DNA of 64,000 nucleotides from Comamonadaceae bacterium (GTDB lineage Bacteria > Pseudomonadota > Gammaproteobacteria > Burkholderiales > Burkholderiaceae_C). Position 1 is the first letter of the stretch; each line of letters starts with the position of its first letter. A program made the position numbers and the translations under genes. Shown here piece by piece: positions 18,035 to 26,556 of the stretch. The notes below the pieces were generated by a model that was not told the DNA's origin, did not search any database, and saw nothing but the letters and a program-made list of their open reading frames with translations. The stretch spans positions 1 through 64,000 of the forward strand of contig CANJNC010000006.1 in NCBI GenBank assembly GCA_947475685.1, given 5' to 3'.

Positions 18035-19395
18035 GTAGACCCACACTTGAATTGTCGCAATTCGTATCCAAGACCACCTATCTCCAAGCCCCTCAAGCCA
18101 TCCAAGATCAACTGATTGCTTGCTTACTGGACTACTTTCGCGTGGCGTCCATTGGGCAAAGAATGCCTTGGAGCAGATGGAGCGAGGCCTTTTGCGCCAA
18201 AACCAGTCACCCTGGCTCTAGCAAAGTGCTCTTTAGTGAACTGAGCCTTGACGCGTTAAGCAGTACCTTTTTGAATACGATCTATTCGGGTAGCGTAGAC
18301 GCCGATGATGTGCATGTGGGCGCCATGCTTCATCCTGGTTGCATTGTCATCTCCAGCGCACTGGCCGTTGCTCAAGACAGAGGGAAAACAGGTCTTGAAA
18401 CACTGGATGCGATTTTGGTAGGCTATGAAAGCATGATTCGCTTAGGACTTGCTATTCAACCTGGACACTTCAACAGAGGATTTCAAAGCACCTCAACCTG
18501 CGGTGTTTTAGGCGCAGCAGTGACCGCGGCCAAGCTCATGTTTGAAGGCTCAGATTGCGCTGAAAAAGTGGCTCAAACGCTAGGTATTGCCGCGTCCTTT
18601 TGTGGCGGCTTAACGCAATTCTTTCATTCGGGCTCTACCGTTAAACGACTCCACGCTGCTCAAGCAGCAAGCTCAGGGGTCAAAGCTGCACTCTTGGTAG
18701 ACGCCGGGTTCATGGGTCCGAGCGACATCTTGGAAGGTGAAGATGGATTTTTTAGAGCTTATTCTGATACCCTTGATACCGACAAACTTCTCCTAGGCTT
18801 GGGCACGCATTTTGAAACCTCGGGAGTCGCCATCAAACCCCACGCCAGCTCAGCTCGTGTGCTCTCGGCCATTGAAGCAGCGTTGAGCTTGGTACAAAAC
18901 CATGCATTCAATTCTCAAGACATCGAACGAATTGACTTGGGTGTGCCCAAAGTCATTTTTGGGCGACTCACCTCTACGACACCCCAAGATGTCCAAGCTG
19001 CACAAATGTCAGCTCCCTTTTGCGTCTCACTGGCTTTGTATTTGAAAAAAAATACCACTCAATCGATCAATATGGATGACTTTGAAAACCATATTGAACA
19101 CGTACAAGTGAGGGCTTTGTGTGCAAAGGTCCACTGTCATCTAGACGAGGAGGTTGAGTCCACTAGCACTCAAGAGTCTGTAAGTGCAAAGTTAAGCATC
19201 ACTCTAAAAAATCAAACTAAAGTGAGCCAATTCATCAAAGCACCCAAGGGAAGTGCTTCTAGACCCTATGAATTGAGCGATCACCTGATCAAGTTGTCCC
19301 AAGAGCTTGAAACGCGATTGTCAAAAGAACAAGCTCAACAAATCATGGATCGCGTACTGAACTTTAAACACCTAAAGACCCTCACAATCGATTGA
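18031..19395 (+). CDS. MmgE/PrpD family protein, copy 2
   Basis: 454 residues, start ATG overlapping the stop of copy 1. The same landmarks as copy 1 are present: DADDVHVGAMLHPG, GYESMIRLG, TCGVLGAAVTAAK, and KRLHAAQAA near residue 205, where the Gly after HA of copy 1 is Ala. The C-terminal domain (from about 280) aligns in order with copy 1 but is diverged. Two adjacent, coupled paralogues suggest a heteromer or two successive steps on related substrates. A hairpin terminator that serves the convergent gene lies just after the stop. Confidence 0.86.
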   Translation: MSRPTLELSQFVSKTTYLQAPQAIQDQLIACLLDYFRVASIGQRMPWSRWSEAFCAKTSHPGSSKVLFSELSLDALSSTFLNTIYSGSVDADDVHVGAMLHPGCIVISSALAVAQDRGKTGLETLDAILVGYESMIRLGLAIQPGHFNRGFQSTSTCGVLGAAVTAAKLMFEGSDCAEKVAQTLGIAASFCGGLTQFFHSGSTVKRLHAAQAASSGVKAALLVDAGFMGPSDILEGEDGFFRAYSDTLDTDKLLLGLGTHFETSGVAIKPHASSARVLSAIEAALSLVQNHAFNSQDIERIDLGVPKVIFGRLTSTTPQDVQAAQMSAPFCVSLALYLKKNTTQSINMDDFENHIEHVQVRALCAKVHCHLDEEVESTSTQESVSAKLSITLKNQTKVSQFIKAPKGSASRPYELSDHLIKLSQELETRLSKEQAQQIMDRVLNFKHLKTLTID

Positions 19396-19407
19396 ATCCC
19401 TCGCTCT

Positions 19408-19429
19408 AAAAAAAGGGCTGAGCCCTTTT
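19408..19429 (-). terminator. strong intrinsic terminator, overlaps stop codon of the Bug receptor 3 gene
   Basis: AAAAGGGC (19411-19418), loop TGA, GCCCTTTT (19422-19429) is a perfect 8-bp stem. Read on the minus strand it is followed by TTT (19410-19408), making seven T in a row. The stem includes the TAA stop of the minus-strand gene. It lies between convergent operons. Confidence 0.8.
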
Positions 19430-20396
19430 AGTCTGCCTTGATATCTGAGGAGCGAACCGTTCGTCTCCACTTGGTAATTTCACTTGCGAAATAAGCAGCG
19501 AATTCAACTGGCGTTGTCACCACTGGATCCAAACCATTGCTTTTGATCAATTGATCAACTTCAGTGGTTTTGCTCAACTGATTGATCTCTTGATTCAAAC
19601 GTTGTACGATTTGCTTGGGGACTTCTTTTTGTGTAAAAAAACCATACCATCCATTGGCCTCGTAGCCATGAAGGTATTCAGAAATAGAAGGCACCTCTGA
19701 CATCAAGGCGAGTCTCTTAGGTCCTGTGACACCAAGTGGAATCAACCGATTGGATTTGATGTAGGGAAGCGCAAAAACCACACTGTCAAACATCAAGTTG
19801 ACCTGACCAGATAACAGGTCTGTCGTTGCAGGAGCCGCTCCCTTGTAAGGAACATGCGTCATCTTGATACCCGCCATGGTGCTAAACATCTCGCCAGCCA
19901 AATGCGGAATACCGCCTGCACTCCCAGAAGCAAAATTGATTTCACCCGAGTGATTCTTGGCGTATGCAATGAGTTCGGGAATATTTTTCAGTCCCAACTT
20001 TGGATGTGAGACCAAGACAAAAGGCGCCGATGCAATCCAAGCCACAGCTTGCAGATCGGTGCTGGTCTCATAGGGCAATTTAGGGATCAAACTAGAAATG
20101 ATGGCAATGGTCACTGGAGCTAAAAGAAGCGTATAGCCGTCACCAGGAGATTTGACCATTTGATCGGCAGCCATGGAGCCACTGGCACCTGGCTTGTTTT
20201 CAACGATCACCGGTTGATCGATACTTTTTGACAAACGCATGCCATAGATACGAGCCAAAACATCAACAGGTCCACCGGCAGGGTATCCCACCAAGATCTT
20301 GATGGGTTTATTTGGAAAACCACTTTGAGCAAAGGCGACAGGCATGCAAAAGAACAAACATAGCAAAAGTGCATTTGAATATCTGGAAAATTTCAT
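19428..20396 (-). CDS. Bug-family (TctC) periplasmic solute receptor 3
   Basis: 322 residues. Signal peptide MKFSRYSNALLLCLFFC... with cleavage after VAFAQ (about residue 24). Family marks: IKILVGYPAGGPVDVLAR, VENKPGASGSMAADQM, HVPYKGAAPATTD, EVPSISEY. It is the last gene of a six-gene minus-strand operon: its ATG follows the stop of the hydrolase gene at once (TGA-ATG). It is again next to an alpha/beta hydrolase of the same paralogous type as the one at 13585. A strong terminator overlaps the stop codon. Ligand unknown. Confidence 0.88.
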   Translation of the reverse strand: MKFSRYSNALLLCLFFCMPVAFAQSGFPNKPIKILVGYPAGGPVDVLARIYGMRLSKSIDQPVIVENKPGASGSMAADQMVKSPGDGYTLLLAPVTIAIISSLIPKLPYETSTDLQAVAWIASAPFVLVSHPKLGLKNIPELIAYAKNHSGEINFASGSAGGIPHLAGEMFSTMAGIKMTHVPYKGAAPATTDLLSGQVNLMFDSVVFALPYIKSNRLIPLGVTGPKRLALMSEVPSISEYLHGYEANGWYGFFTQKEVPKQIVQRLNQEINQLSKTTEVDQLIKSNGLDPVVTTPVEFAAYFASEITKWRRTVRSSDIKAD

Positions 20397-21206
20397 TCAA
20401 ACCTTTTCACGTTTTTCATCAATGAAATCCAGACAAATTTGTGCACACCGATCTGGATATGCGCCTGCTGCATGCCAAGCATCGCCTTCAATGATGAACA
20501 ACTCGGAATTTTTCATGCTGGCATGCCACTCTTTGACGCTGTTCACACTTCTAAGTCCACTGCCAGTCGTAGTGATGACCAAAGAGGGGGGTAAGATTTT
20601 TTGTATGCTTTGGCGGATATCTAAACTGGGAATCCATTTGAGATATCCTAAAAGAGATGGCTTTGAGGTTTGACCTTGAACGCATTGGACCCACCAGTCA
20701 ATTTCTTGCTCACTGACTTGGCTTCCCAGGCGACCACGCATGGTTTTGGCAGCCCAAGCCTGCACACCAATGTCGTTGAGGTCATCAATCCAAGTCTGTA
20801 CACCACTTGCAGCAATCACCGGCGGGGTGACGCCAATGACGGTTTGAACGAGTTTTGGAAATCGACTGGCAAATTCCAACGCGAACGTACCCCCACTTTT
20901 CGCTCCAATCAAATGGACCGCGCTTGAAGTGCACTTTGTAATGAATGCATGCAAATCATTCATCACCACCTGCATGGACCAAGGAAAAGATTCGAGCATG
21001 GGCGTTGAGGCACCAAAGCCACGCAGATCTAAACGAATGACTTTGAATTTTTTACTTAAAGTGGGTATCCAGGAGCGCCAGGCTTGCCGGCTTTCAGCAA
21101 AACCATGAATCAAGACCACCACTGGCGCCTCTAGCCACGGATCGGTAAAGTCATTGACTTCATAGTGCAACTCACACCCATCAGGGCATTGAAAAATAGA
21201 ACGCAA
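20397..21206 (-). CDS. alpha/beta hydrolase, paralogue of 13585-14433
   Basis: 269 residues from a TTG at 21206, supported by AGAAGG five to seven bases upstream. The HGFAESRQAW oxyanion region (about residues 34-43) and DLRGFG (about 59-64) are typical. The nucleophile elbow is GAKSGGT (near residue 99-105), with Ala in place of the first Gly of GxSxG. A His sits in GDAWHAAG (near 246). Shared segments with the hydrolase at 13585 (DFT-PW, WIP-LS, FK-R-D-RG-G) show they are paralogues. It is in an operon with Bug receptor 3 and secreted proteins upstream. Likely a cytosolic esterase or lactonase; substrate unknown. Confidence 0.8.
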   Translation of the reverse strand: MRSIFQCPDGCELHYEVNDFTDPWLEAPVVVLIHGFAESRQAWRSWIPTLSKKFKVIRLDLRGFGASTPMLESFPWSMQVVMNDLHAFITKCTSSAVHLIGAKSGGTFALEFASRFPKLVQTVIGVTPPVIAASGVQTWIDDLNDIGVQAWAAKTMRGRLGSQVSEQEIDWWVQCVQGQTSKPSLLGYLKWIPSLDIRQSIQKILPPSLVITTTGSGLRSVNSVKEWHASMKNSELFIIEGDAWHAAGAYPDRCAQICLDFIDEKREKV

Positions 21207-21220
21207 AAAAACCTTCTGAA

Positions 21221-21655
21221 TTATTTGGCTTTTTGATTTTCTTCCAAATTGGCAGACTCTTGAGCACGGATATCTGTGGTCAACACACGTCCGTCTTCAA
21301 GTGTTAGTCTTTTCAAAGCCCCTCCCTTTTTGCCGTTGCGAAGCGGACTAAATGCAATCACTACTTTATCTCCTACTTTTGCAGAATTTCGAGTCCAGTT
21401 ACTCACCCGGGTCAAATTTCCGGGGCTGGTCATCTCCATTAACCAAACTGTTGGCTCCTCTTCCTTGATTGTTCCTGCAACAAAAATAGCCACATGGGGA
21501 TTGGTCCACTGAACCTCTTTGATCACACCCGTGATTGTGACACTTTGTGCATGATCAAACATGGTTGTCGAATGATGCGCTTGGACCAAAGGGACCCAAG
21601 CAAAGCTCAATAGAGCTGAAAAAACAAATCCTGTATATTTAATTATTTGTTTCAT
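21221..21655 (-). CDS. DUF6152 family secreted protein
   Basis: 144 residues. Signal peptide with cleavage near VQA-HHST (about residue 26). The mature start HHSTTMFD and the segment WTNPHVAIFV (about 50-59) are the family marks of DUF6152, a small beta-rich periplasmic domain of unknown function that often begins with a double His. About 100 mature residues with an OB-like strand pattern. It lies 14 bp upstream of the hydrolase gene and 17 bp after the gene for the GHWEGD protein, with which members of this family are frequently found. The N-terminal His pair could bind metal; that is conjecture. Confidence 0.72.
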   Translation of the reverse strand: MKQIIKYTGFVFSALLSFAWVPLVQAHHSTTMFDHAQSVTITGVIKEVQWTNPHVAIFVAGTIKEEEPTVWLMEMTSPGNLTRVSNWTRNSAKVGDKVVIAFSPLRNGKKGGALKRLTLEDGRVLTTDIRAQESANLEENQKAK

Positions 21656-21672
21656 TTTCTATCCTTTAAGTA

Positions 21673-22509
21673 TTATTGAGGAGGAATTCTATTGCCGCCA
21701 ATGTCTATGGGAATAGGCACATAAATATCAAAACCTTTGGCGTCTTTGGCCGCTCTAAAGGTGCCTTCTATACAAACACCCTCCACGATATCAAATTTTT
21801 GGGCACGTTGCCTAAATGAGATCCGATTCGTCTTCCACGGTTTGGTCAACAAATGCGGTGCGGTGATCACCAACTCATCATGCAATTGGTCTTTGCCCAC
21901 CAAACGAATTCTCTCTGTGATATGAATGTCCCCATTGTGGGGAACGCCCGCGGCCTCACTGATGGCAAAAATAGCTTGCGGCAATATGGACACGGTATCG
22001 ACGACCAAAGTGTCTCCTTCCCAGTGGCCGATCGAATGACCATGAAAGGTAGGGTCTGACTCCTCTGGGTGTTTGCGACCGTCGGTATAAATACGACGCA
22101 ATCTGTTTCCATCGGATTCACCCAGCATGGTGACCCGACCAGGCGTAAACAACACCTCCATTGAATTGTGAGAAATGAGCATCCACGATGGCATGCCCTC
22201 AGGCAAACAATTGACAAACAATGGAGTGGGCCGACCGGCTTTTTCCTCAGCCAGTTGAAACTTGATGATTTCAGCTATCTCTGGCTTCCAAGGTGGCATA
22301 TTGGTCTTTATCTGCTGGTCTTGATCCGTTATCTTAGGATTCCAAGTCCCACTCCAATCAGGCAATTTTGCCAAATCCTGCCAATCTTTAGCAGAAGGAG
22401 TCACATTAAAGCCCGGTTTGCTGCCCACTTGAGAAAAACTCAGAGTTGATGTGCTCATTAAAAAAACAACTGCTAGAACAGTTGCCAAAGCTTGATGAAC
22501 AATTCTCAT
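21673..22509 (-). CDS. secreted protein of unknown function (GHWEGDTLVVDT family)
   Basis: 278 residues. Signal peptide with cleavage near SFSQ-VGSK (about residue 27). The mature part has PDWSGTWNP (about 50-58), PEGMPSWM (about 103-110), and the hallmark HSIGHWEGDTLVVDT (about 158-172), followed by HITERIRLVGKD. I know this pattern from many secreted proteins of Proteobacteria and Acidobacteria without an assigned function. The repeated short strands suggest a beta-sandwich or lipocalin-like barrel. Encoded between a membrane protein and DUF6152 in one operon. Confidence 0.65.
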   Translation of the reverse strand: MRIVHQALATVLAVVFLMSTSTLSFSQVGSKPGFNVTPSAKDWQDLAKLPDWSGTWNPKITDQDQQIKTNMPPWKPEIAEIIKFQLAEEKAGRPTPLFVNCLPEGMPSWMLISHNSMEVLFTPGRVTMLGESDGNRLRRIYTDGRKHPEESDPTFHGHSIGHWEGDTLVVDTVSILPQAIFAISEAAGVPHNGDIHITERIRLVGKDQLHDELVITAPHLLTKPWKTNRISFRQRAQKFDIVEGVCIEGTFRAAKDAKGFDIYVPIPIDIGGNRIPPQ

Positions 22510-22526
22510 TTAAAAAACCTCATTTG

Positions 22527-23039
22527 TTAATTAGCCAAAACAGGCTCAATGGTGAAACCTATCCAGCGACCACACAAAACTACACCAAGCCACAAAGTCA
22601 GGGAAATCAAACCAGCCAACCTGGCAGTTCTTGGAATTTGGGACTGCTGAGCCCAGCGATGATGATCTTGGCTGATCAGGTACTGAAAGATCAGCATGTT
22701 GATCCCAGCCAAAACAAGAAGAACCATTTTGAATTGAAAAAAAGTATTTGCTGAATAATTCACTGCATTTGAAATAAATAAAAATACACCACTGATAAGC
22801 GCCAAAACAAACGCAACCCAAGTAAACGGAAGCAGCTCAGAAGATACTTTATTGAAATCACTGCGTCTGAAAGTCAAGCCCAATAAATGCAGGTCAAGCA
22901 TCATGATCGAGCCGAAAACAATGACATCAGATAGAACATGCAAAGACTCGATCATCGGGAAAAGGTAGTCATTTTCACGAATGGCTACCCCAACATTAGA
23001 GTCATTGAGAAATTTAAAAATGTAGCTCAATTCATTCAT
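22527..23039 (-). CDS. membrane protein, DUF6644-like
   Basis: 170 residues with four likely membrane helices (about 30-50, 70-92, 97-120, 140-160). A conserved-looking ESLHVL (about residues 31-36) in the first helix, DLHLLGL (about 49-55), and the C-terminal GRWIGF are shared with the next gene upstream. The first helix His could be a haem or quinone ligand, but this is not known. The family resembles DUF6644 or DUF2214 from memory. Spacing is 17 bp to the downstream secreted-protein gene and 9 bp to the upstream paralogue, so they are one operon. Confidence 0.62.
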   Translation of the reverse strand: MNELSYIFKFLNDSNVGVAIRENDYLFPMIESLHVLSDVIVFGSIMMLDLHLLGLTFRRSDFNKVSSELLPFTWVAFVLALISGVFLFISNAVNYSANTFFQFKMVLLVLAGINMLIFQYLISQDHHRWAQQSQIPRTARLAGLISLTLWLGVVLCGRWIGFTIEPVLAN

Positions 23040-23048
23040 AGTACATAC

Positions 23049-23537
23049 TCAAAGATAAGCGATCCAGCGACCAGCAAAGACAATGCCAACCCAAATCAAA
23101 ATCGATAAGGTGGCCCATAACTTTGAAATCAAAGATACCTGTACACTTGAATTGGGAAAATCTGCGGTAGAAAACACCGTCTGATTGAGATAGCGATAAA
23201 TACTCAACACAATCACCAACAATATCATTTTTATTTGAAAAGCCTCATTGGCCAGAGATCTCGCAGGCTCAGCGATGATCAAAAAAACACCTGTCACCAA
23301 CAAGACTGGCAAGCTGACAATGGCGTTGTATTTAAAACCACTCAAAAAAAGACTATCGCCAAGTTTGTTGGAGATGAGCCTAAAGTTAAAAACCAACATG
23401 GCAATGAGAATGACAGAGATCGCTAAAATATGAAGACTTTGCAAAAACGCAATCAAGTCAGACTTATTTTGAATAGCTTGACTCAACTCCGTATCCTGAA
23501 GTGCTTCACAAAATGCTAAGAGGGCTGGTGGTCTCAA
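23049..23537 (-). CDS. membrane protein, paralogue of the 22527-23039 product
   Basis: 162 residues from a TTG at 23537, the only reasonable start in the open frame (a stop lies about 30 bases upstream). Four likely membrane helices. It shares with its neighbour the first-helix QSLHIL (about residues 34-39), the AFQIKMILL stretch (about 96-104, compare FFQFKMVLL), and the final GRWIAYL. It is the first gene of the six-gene operon down to Bug receptor 3. Function unknown; a two-subunit membrane unit is plausible. Confidence 0.58.
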   Translation of the reverse strand: MRPPALLAFCEALQDTELSQAIQNKSDLIAFLQSLHILAISVILIAMLVFNFRLISNKLGDSLFLSGFKYNAIVSLPVLLVTGVFLIIAEPARSLANEAFQIKMILLVIVLSIYRYLNQTVFSTADFPNSSVQVSLISKLWATLSILIWVGIVFAGRWIAYL

Positions 23538-23738
23538 TTTGATTATGAATGTCTGATGGTATGCTTATCATTTTAAGACCTCCGCGTATCGACACATTGA
23601 TCATCATGTTGGTGAATACCCTTATCAAAGTTCATTTTCATTTGACTTTGTGAGCACACGTCTCGCACTTGAGCTTAACCAAGGCCGGGATCAATATTAA
23701 AATCGTGGCCTTTGAACCAATCGCTAGCGACTCAACAT

Positions 23739-25376
23739 ATGCAATCCAATCCGACCGCGCCGCTCACCCCAGCACTAGAGGTTTTAAGACTTTACAGAAA
23801 AAATGACTTCACACTCTGCGATGCATTGAGCAGTCGACTTGAAAAAGATCCGCAAAAATTGTTTTGTATCTATGCGGGCCAAACCTACACCTGGCAGCAG
23901 TTTCATGACGATGTCAACAAAGCCTGTCACTTGTTTAAAAATCAAGGGATCAAAAAGGGAGACCGATTCGGGGTCATGGCAAGAAATCAATACGCCCACA
24001 TTGTCATTCTTTTTGCTCTGTCTAAGCTTTGCGCAATCATGGTGCCTATCAATCCTGACTTCTCTGTGGGTGAAGCCAGCTACGTGATCAACCATGCAGA
24101 TCTCTTTGGATTGGCACTTGATGAACACGGCATAGACAATGCCCTTTTGGCTATTAAAGAAAAGAATCTAAACCCTTGGCTAATCTCTCTCATTCAAACC
24201 GATAAACAAGCCACTCAAACGATTCCTAAATTCAAGGAACTTTTGGAGACCATGACACCTCAAGCACCATTGGCAACCCAAGCTTTGCCAGATGACACCT
24301 GCATCATCATTTATACATCCGGGACCACAGGTTTTCCCAAGGGCGTGATGCACAGCCAGCGCAGCTTTATTTTGACTGGTGAAGCCTTTGTAGAGCGCGT
24401 CTACCTTCAGCCCAATGACCGAGTAATGATTGTTTTACCCATGTTTCACATGAATGCCTTGTTTTACTCCGTCTCAGGGGTCATTGCCAGCGGGTGCACC
24501 ATGATCATCCAAACTAGATTTTCCGCTTCTGAATTTTGGATTCAAGCCACTCACAACAAGGCCACAGTGGTCAACATCATTGAGGCTGCATGCAACATTT
24601 TAAAGGCACGCTCAAGAAGTGAGTTTCGCGAGGACCATCATTTGCGCTGCGCCTATGGCGTGCGACAAAGCGCACAAGCTGCATTTCGAGACGAATTCAA
24701 AGTACCCTATTTCGTGAGCGGTTACGGCATGACTGAAATTCCGGGCGTGACTTGCAGCCCCTATGGTGGACTGCAAAAGGCAGGAAGCATGGGGCCTGAG
24801 GGCAAACATCCTGATCCAGAGCAAACATGGGCGAAATGCAAAGTTGTGGACGATCTAGGCCAAGAAGTTGCAACTGGTCAAGTCGGTGAATTGATTGTTC
24901 AAACTCCGATCGTGACACAAGGTTACTTTAGAGATGAAGTACAAACTGAGCAAGCGTTTAGAGATGGTTGGTTTTTAACTGGAGATTTGGTCACTTGCGA
25001 TGAAGATGGTTACTATACTTTTGTATCTAGAAAAAAGGACATCATTCGTCGACGTGGAGAAAATATTGCTGGCGCAGAGCTTGATCGCGTGATTTTAGAG
25101 CATCCAAACGTTGCAGAAGTTGCAACCATTGCTGTACCAGCAGAACTGGGTGAAGATGAGATTTTAGTTGCCGTGGTATTGAAAAAAGACTTACACATGA
25201 GCCATCAAGATGTGGCAGATTGGTGTGCCCAAAAACTCTCTGCCATGAAAGTGCCTCGCTTTGTTATTTTCTTGGATGCATTACCCTACACGCCCACCAA
25301 TAAAGTCGCCAAAGCTGTTTTACGCGCCGATGCCTCTTTGAGACAAAAAGCCGTTGATTTACAACTCAAAAAGTAA
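23739..25376 (+). CDS. acyl-CoA ligase (AMP-dependent synthetase), CaiC-like
   Basis: 545 residues from ATG 23739; a TTG at 23712 would add nine residues. Acyl-adenylating ligases couple a carboxylic acid to CoA with ATP. The P-loop YTSGTTGFPKGVMHS is near residue 190-204, the SGYGMTE motif near 327-333, the hinge TGDLVTCDEDGYYTFVSRKKD near 416-436, and the C-terminal catalytic Lys is in TPTNKVAK (near 522-529). The overall pattern is closest to crotonobetaine/carnitine-CoA ligases of the CaiC type, but the acid cannot be told. It is divergent from the six-gene operon and convergent with the thiolase operon, so it has its own promoter in 23538-23711. Confidence 0.86.
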   Translation: MQSNPTAPLTPALEVLRLYRKNDFTLCDALSSRLEKDPQKLFCIYAGQTYTWQQFHDDVNKACHLFKNQGIKKGDRFGVMARNQYAHIVILFALSKLCAIMVPINPDFSVGEASYVINHADLFGLALDEHGIDNALLAIKEKNLNPWLISLIQTDKQATQTIPKFKELLETMTPQAPLATQALPDDTCIIIYTSGTTGFPKGVMHSQRSFILTGEAFVERVYLQPNDRVMIVLPMFHMNALFYSVSGVIASGCTMIIQTRFSASEFWIQATHNKATVVNIIEAACNILKARSRSEFREDHHLRCAYGVRQSAQAAFRDEFKVPYFVSGYGMTEIPGVTCSPYGGLQKAGSMGPEGKHPDPEQTWAKCKVVDDLGQEVATGQVGELIVQTPIVTQGYFRDEVQTEQAFRDGWFLTGDLVTCDEDGYYTFVSRKKDIIRRRGENIAGAELDRVILEHPNVAEVATIAVPAELGEDEILVAVVLKKDLHMSHQDVADWCAQKLSAMKVPRFVIFLDALPYTPTNKVAKAVLRADASLRQKAVDLQLKK

Positions 25377-25407
25377 AAACCAACTTCCCGCTTATAAAAC
25401 TAAACAT

Positions 25408-26556
25408 TCACGGCTGAGCACCCAAAATAACTGTGGCTTGGCTTGAAAGCACCCCTCCATTGCCGTGGGCAAGGGCAACCTCACAACCGCTGATTTGTCT
25501 GTCTCCACACTCACCCCGAATTTGTCGAGTCGCTTCAATCAAAAGCATCAGCCCATACATCCCTGGATGACAATAGGACAAACCACCTCCATTGGTATTG
25601 ACAGGACATGAACCACCCGGGGAGATGGCTCCCCCTTGGACAAAACGGCCCCCCTCTCCTTTGGGACAAAAACCCAAATCCTCTAAAAACAAAATGGTAT
25701 TGATGCTAAAAGCATCATAAAGCAAAGCGACATCCACGTCCTTCACGCCCAACTTGGCCATATTGAAAGCCAAAGGACCAGAACGTGTCGCTGCAGTCAC
25801 GGTCAAATCCGGCATATTGGAAATATTCAAATGCGACAAGGCCTCACCCACCCCCAACACATAGACGGGCTTTTTCCTCAAATCGCGTGCACGATCGCTC
25901 AAGGTCAATAGGATGGCGCCACCGCCATCGGAGACCAAACAACAGTCTCTGACCGTGAGCGGATAACTGACCATCTTGGCGCTTAATGCATCCTCTATGC
26001 TTAGCGGTGTCTTCTCCCAAGCAACTGGGTTCTTAAGGGCCCATTGCCTTGCAGAGACCGCAACTTGGGCCAAATGCTCTCTTGTCGTTCCGTATTGATG
26101 CATATGCCTTGCCGCGGCCATGGCATATGCAGCCGCGGGTAGAAATGGACTGTAGGGAGTTTCATAGGGGTTGTACTCCCTTGGAGAGGCCGCAGCACGA
26201 CTCACTGACTTTTGGGTACTTCCATAGGTGATCAATGCCACTTTGCACAATCCTTGCTCCAGTGCCATCATGGCATGCGCCACATGGGTCATGAAAGAAG
26301 CGCCACCGATGTGAGAGTTGTCATGGTAACTTGACTCTAAACCTAAATACTCTTTCAAAGCCAAGGTCGTATAGCGTGTTTGCGTGGAAGCAGAAAATAT
26401 TGCATCAATATCAGATATTTTGAGCCCACTGTCCTCCAAAGCCCTAAGAGTTGCTTGAGCCATCAAGTCGATCGGACTGGTTCCAGGTGCACACAAACCC
26501 AAATCCGACTCTGCAGCTCCGACGATGGCCACACTCGCAGACTTAAGCCCCCTCAT
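25408..26556 (-). CDS. thiolase-fold protein without nucleophilic Cys (Ltp2/SCP2 type)
   Basis: 382 residues. The protein has the thiolase fold order but the usual nucleophile Cys is Ser87 in HIGGASF (82-88). YDAF (280-283), CHPG (329-332) and AHGNGG (363-368, in place of the CxG site) follow the pattern of lipid-transfer protein (Ltp2)-type aldolases. In steroid side-chain degradation, Ltp2 works as a retro-aldolase with a DUF35 partner, and the tyrosine of the YD motif is functionally important. The gene overlaps the DUF35 gene by four bases, which fits such a pair. Last gene of the long minus-strand operon. Retro-aldolase role is inference; thiolase activity looks unlikely. Confidence 0.8.
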   Translation of the reverse strand: MRGLKSASVAIVGAAESDLGLCAPGTSPIDLMAQATLRALEDSGLKISDIDAIFSASTQTRYTTLALKEYLGLESSYHDNSHIGGASFMTHVAHAMMALEQGLCKVALITYGSTQKSVSRAAASPREYNPYETPYSPFLPAAAYAMAAARHMHQYGTTREHLAQVAVSARQWALKNPVAWEKTPLSIEDALSAKMVSYPLTVRDCCLVSDGGGAILLTLSDRARDLRKKPVYVLGVGEALSHLNISNMPDLTVTAATRSGPLAFNMAKLGVKDVDVALLYDAFSINTILFLEDLGFCPKGEGGRFVQGGAISPGGSCPVNTNGGGLSYCHPGMYGLMLLIEATRQIRGECGDRQISGCEVALAHGNGGVLSSQATVILGAQP

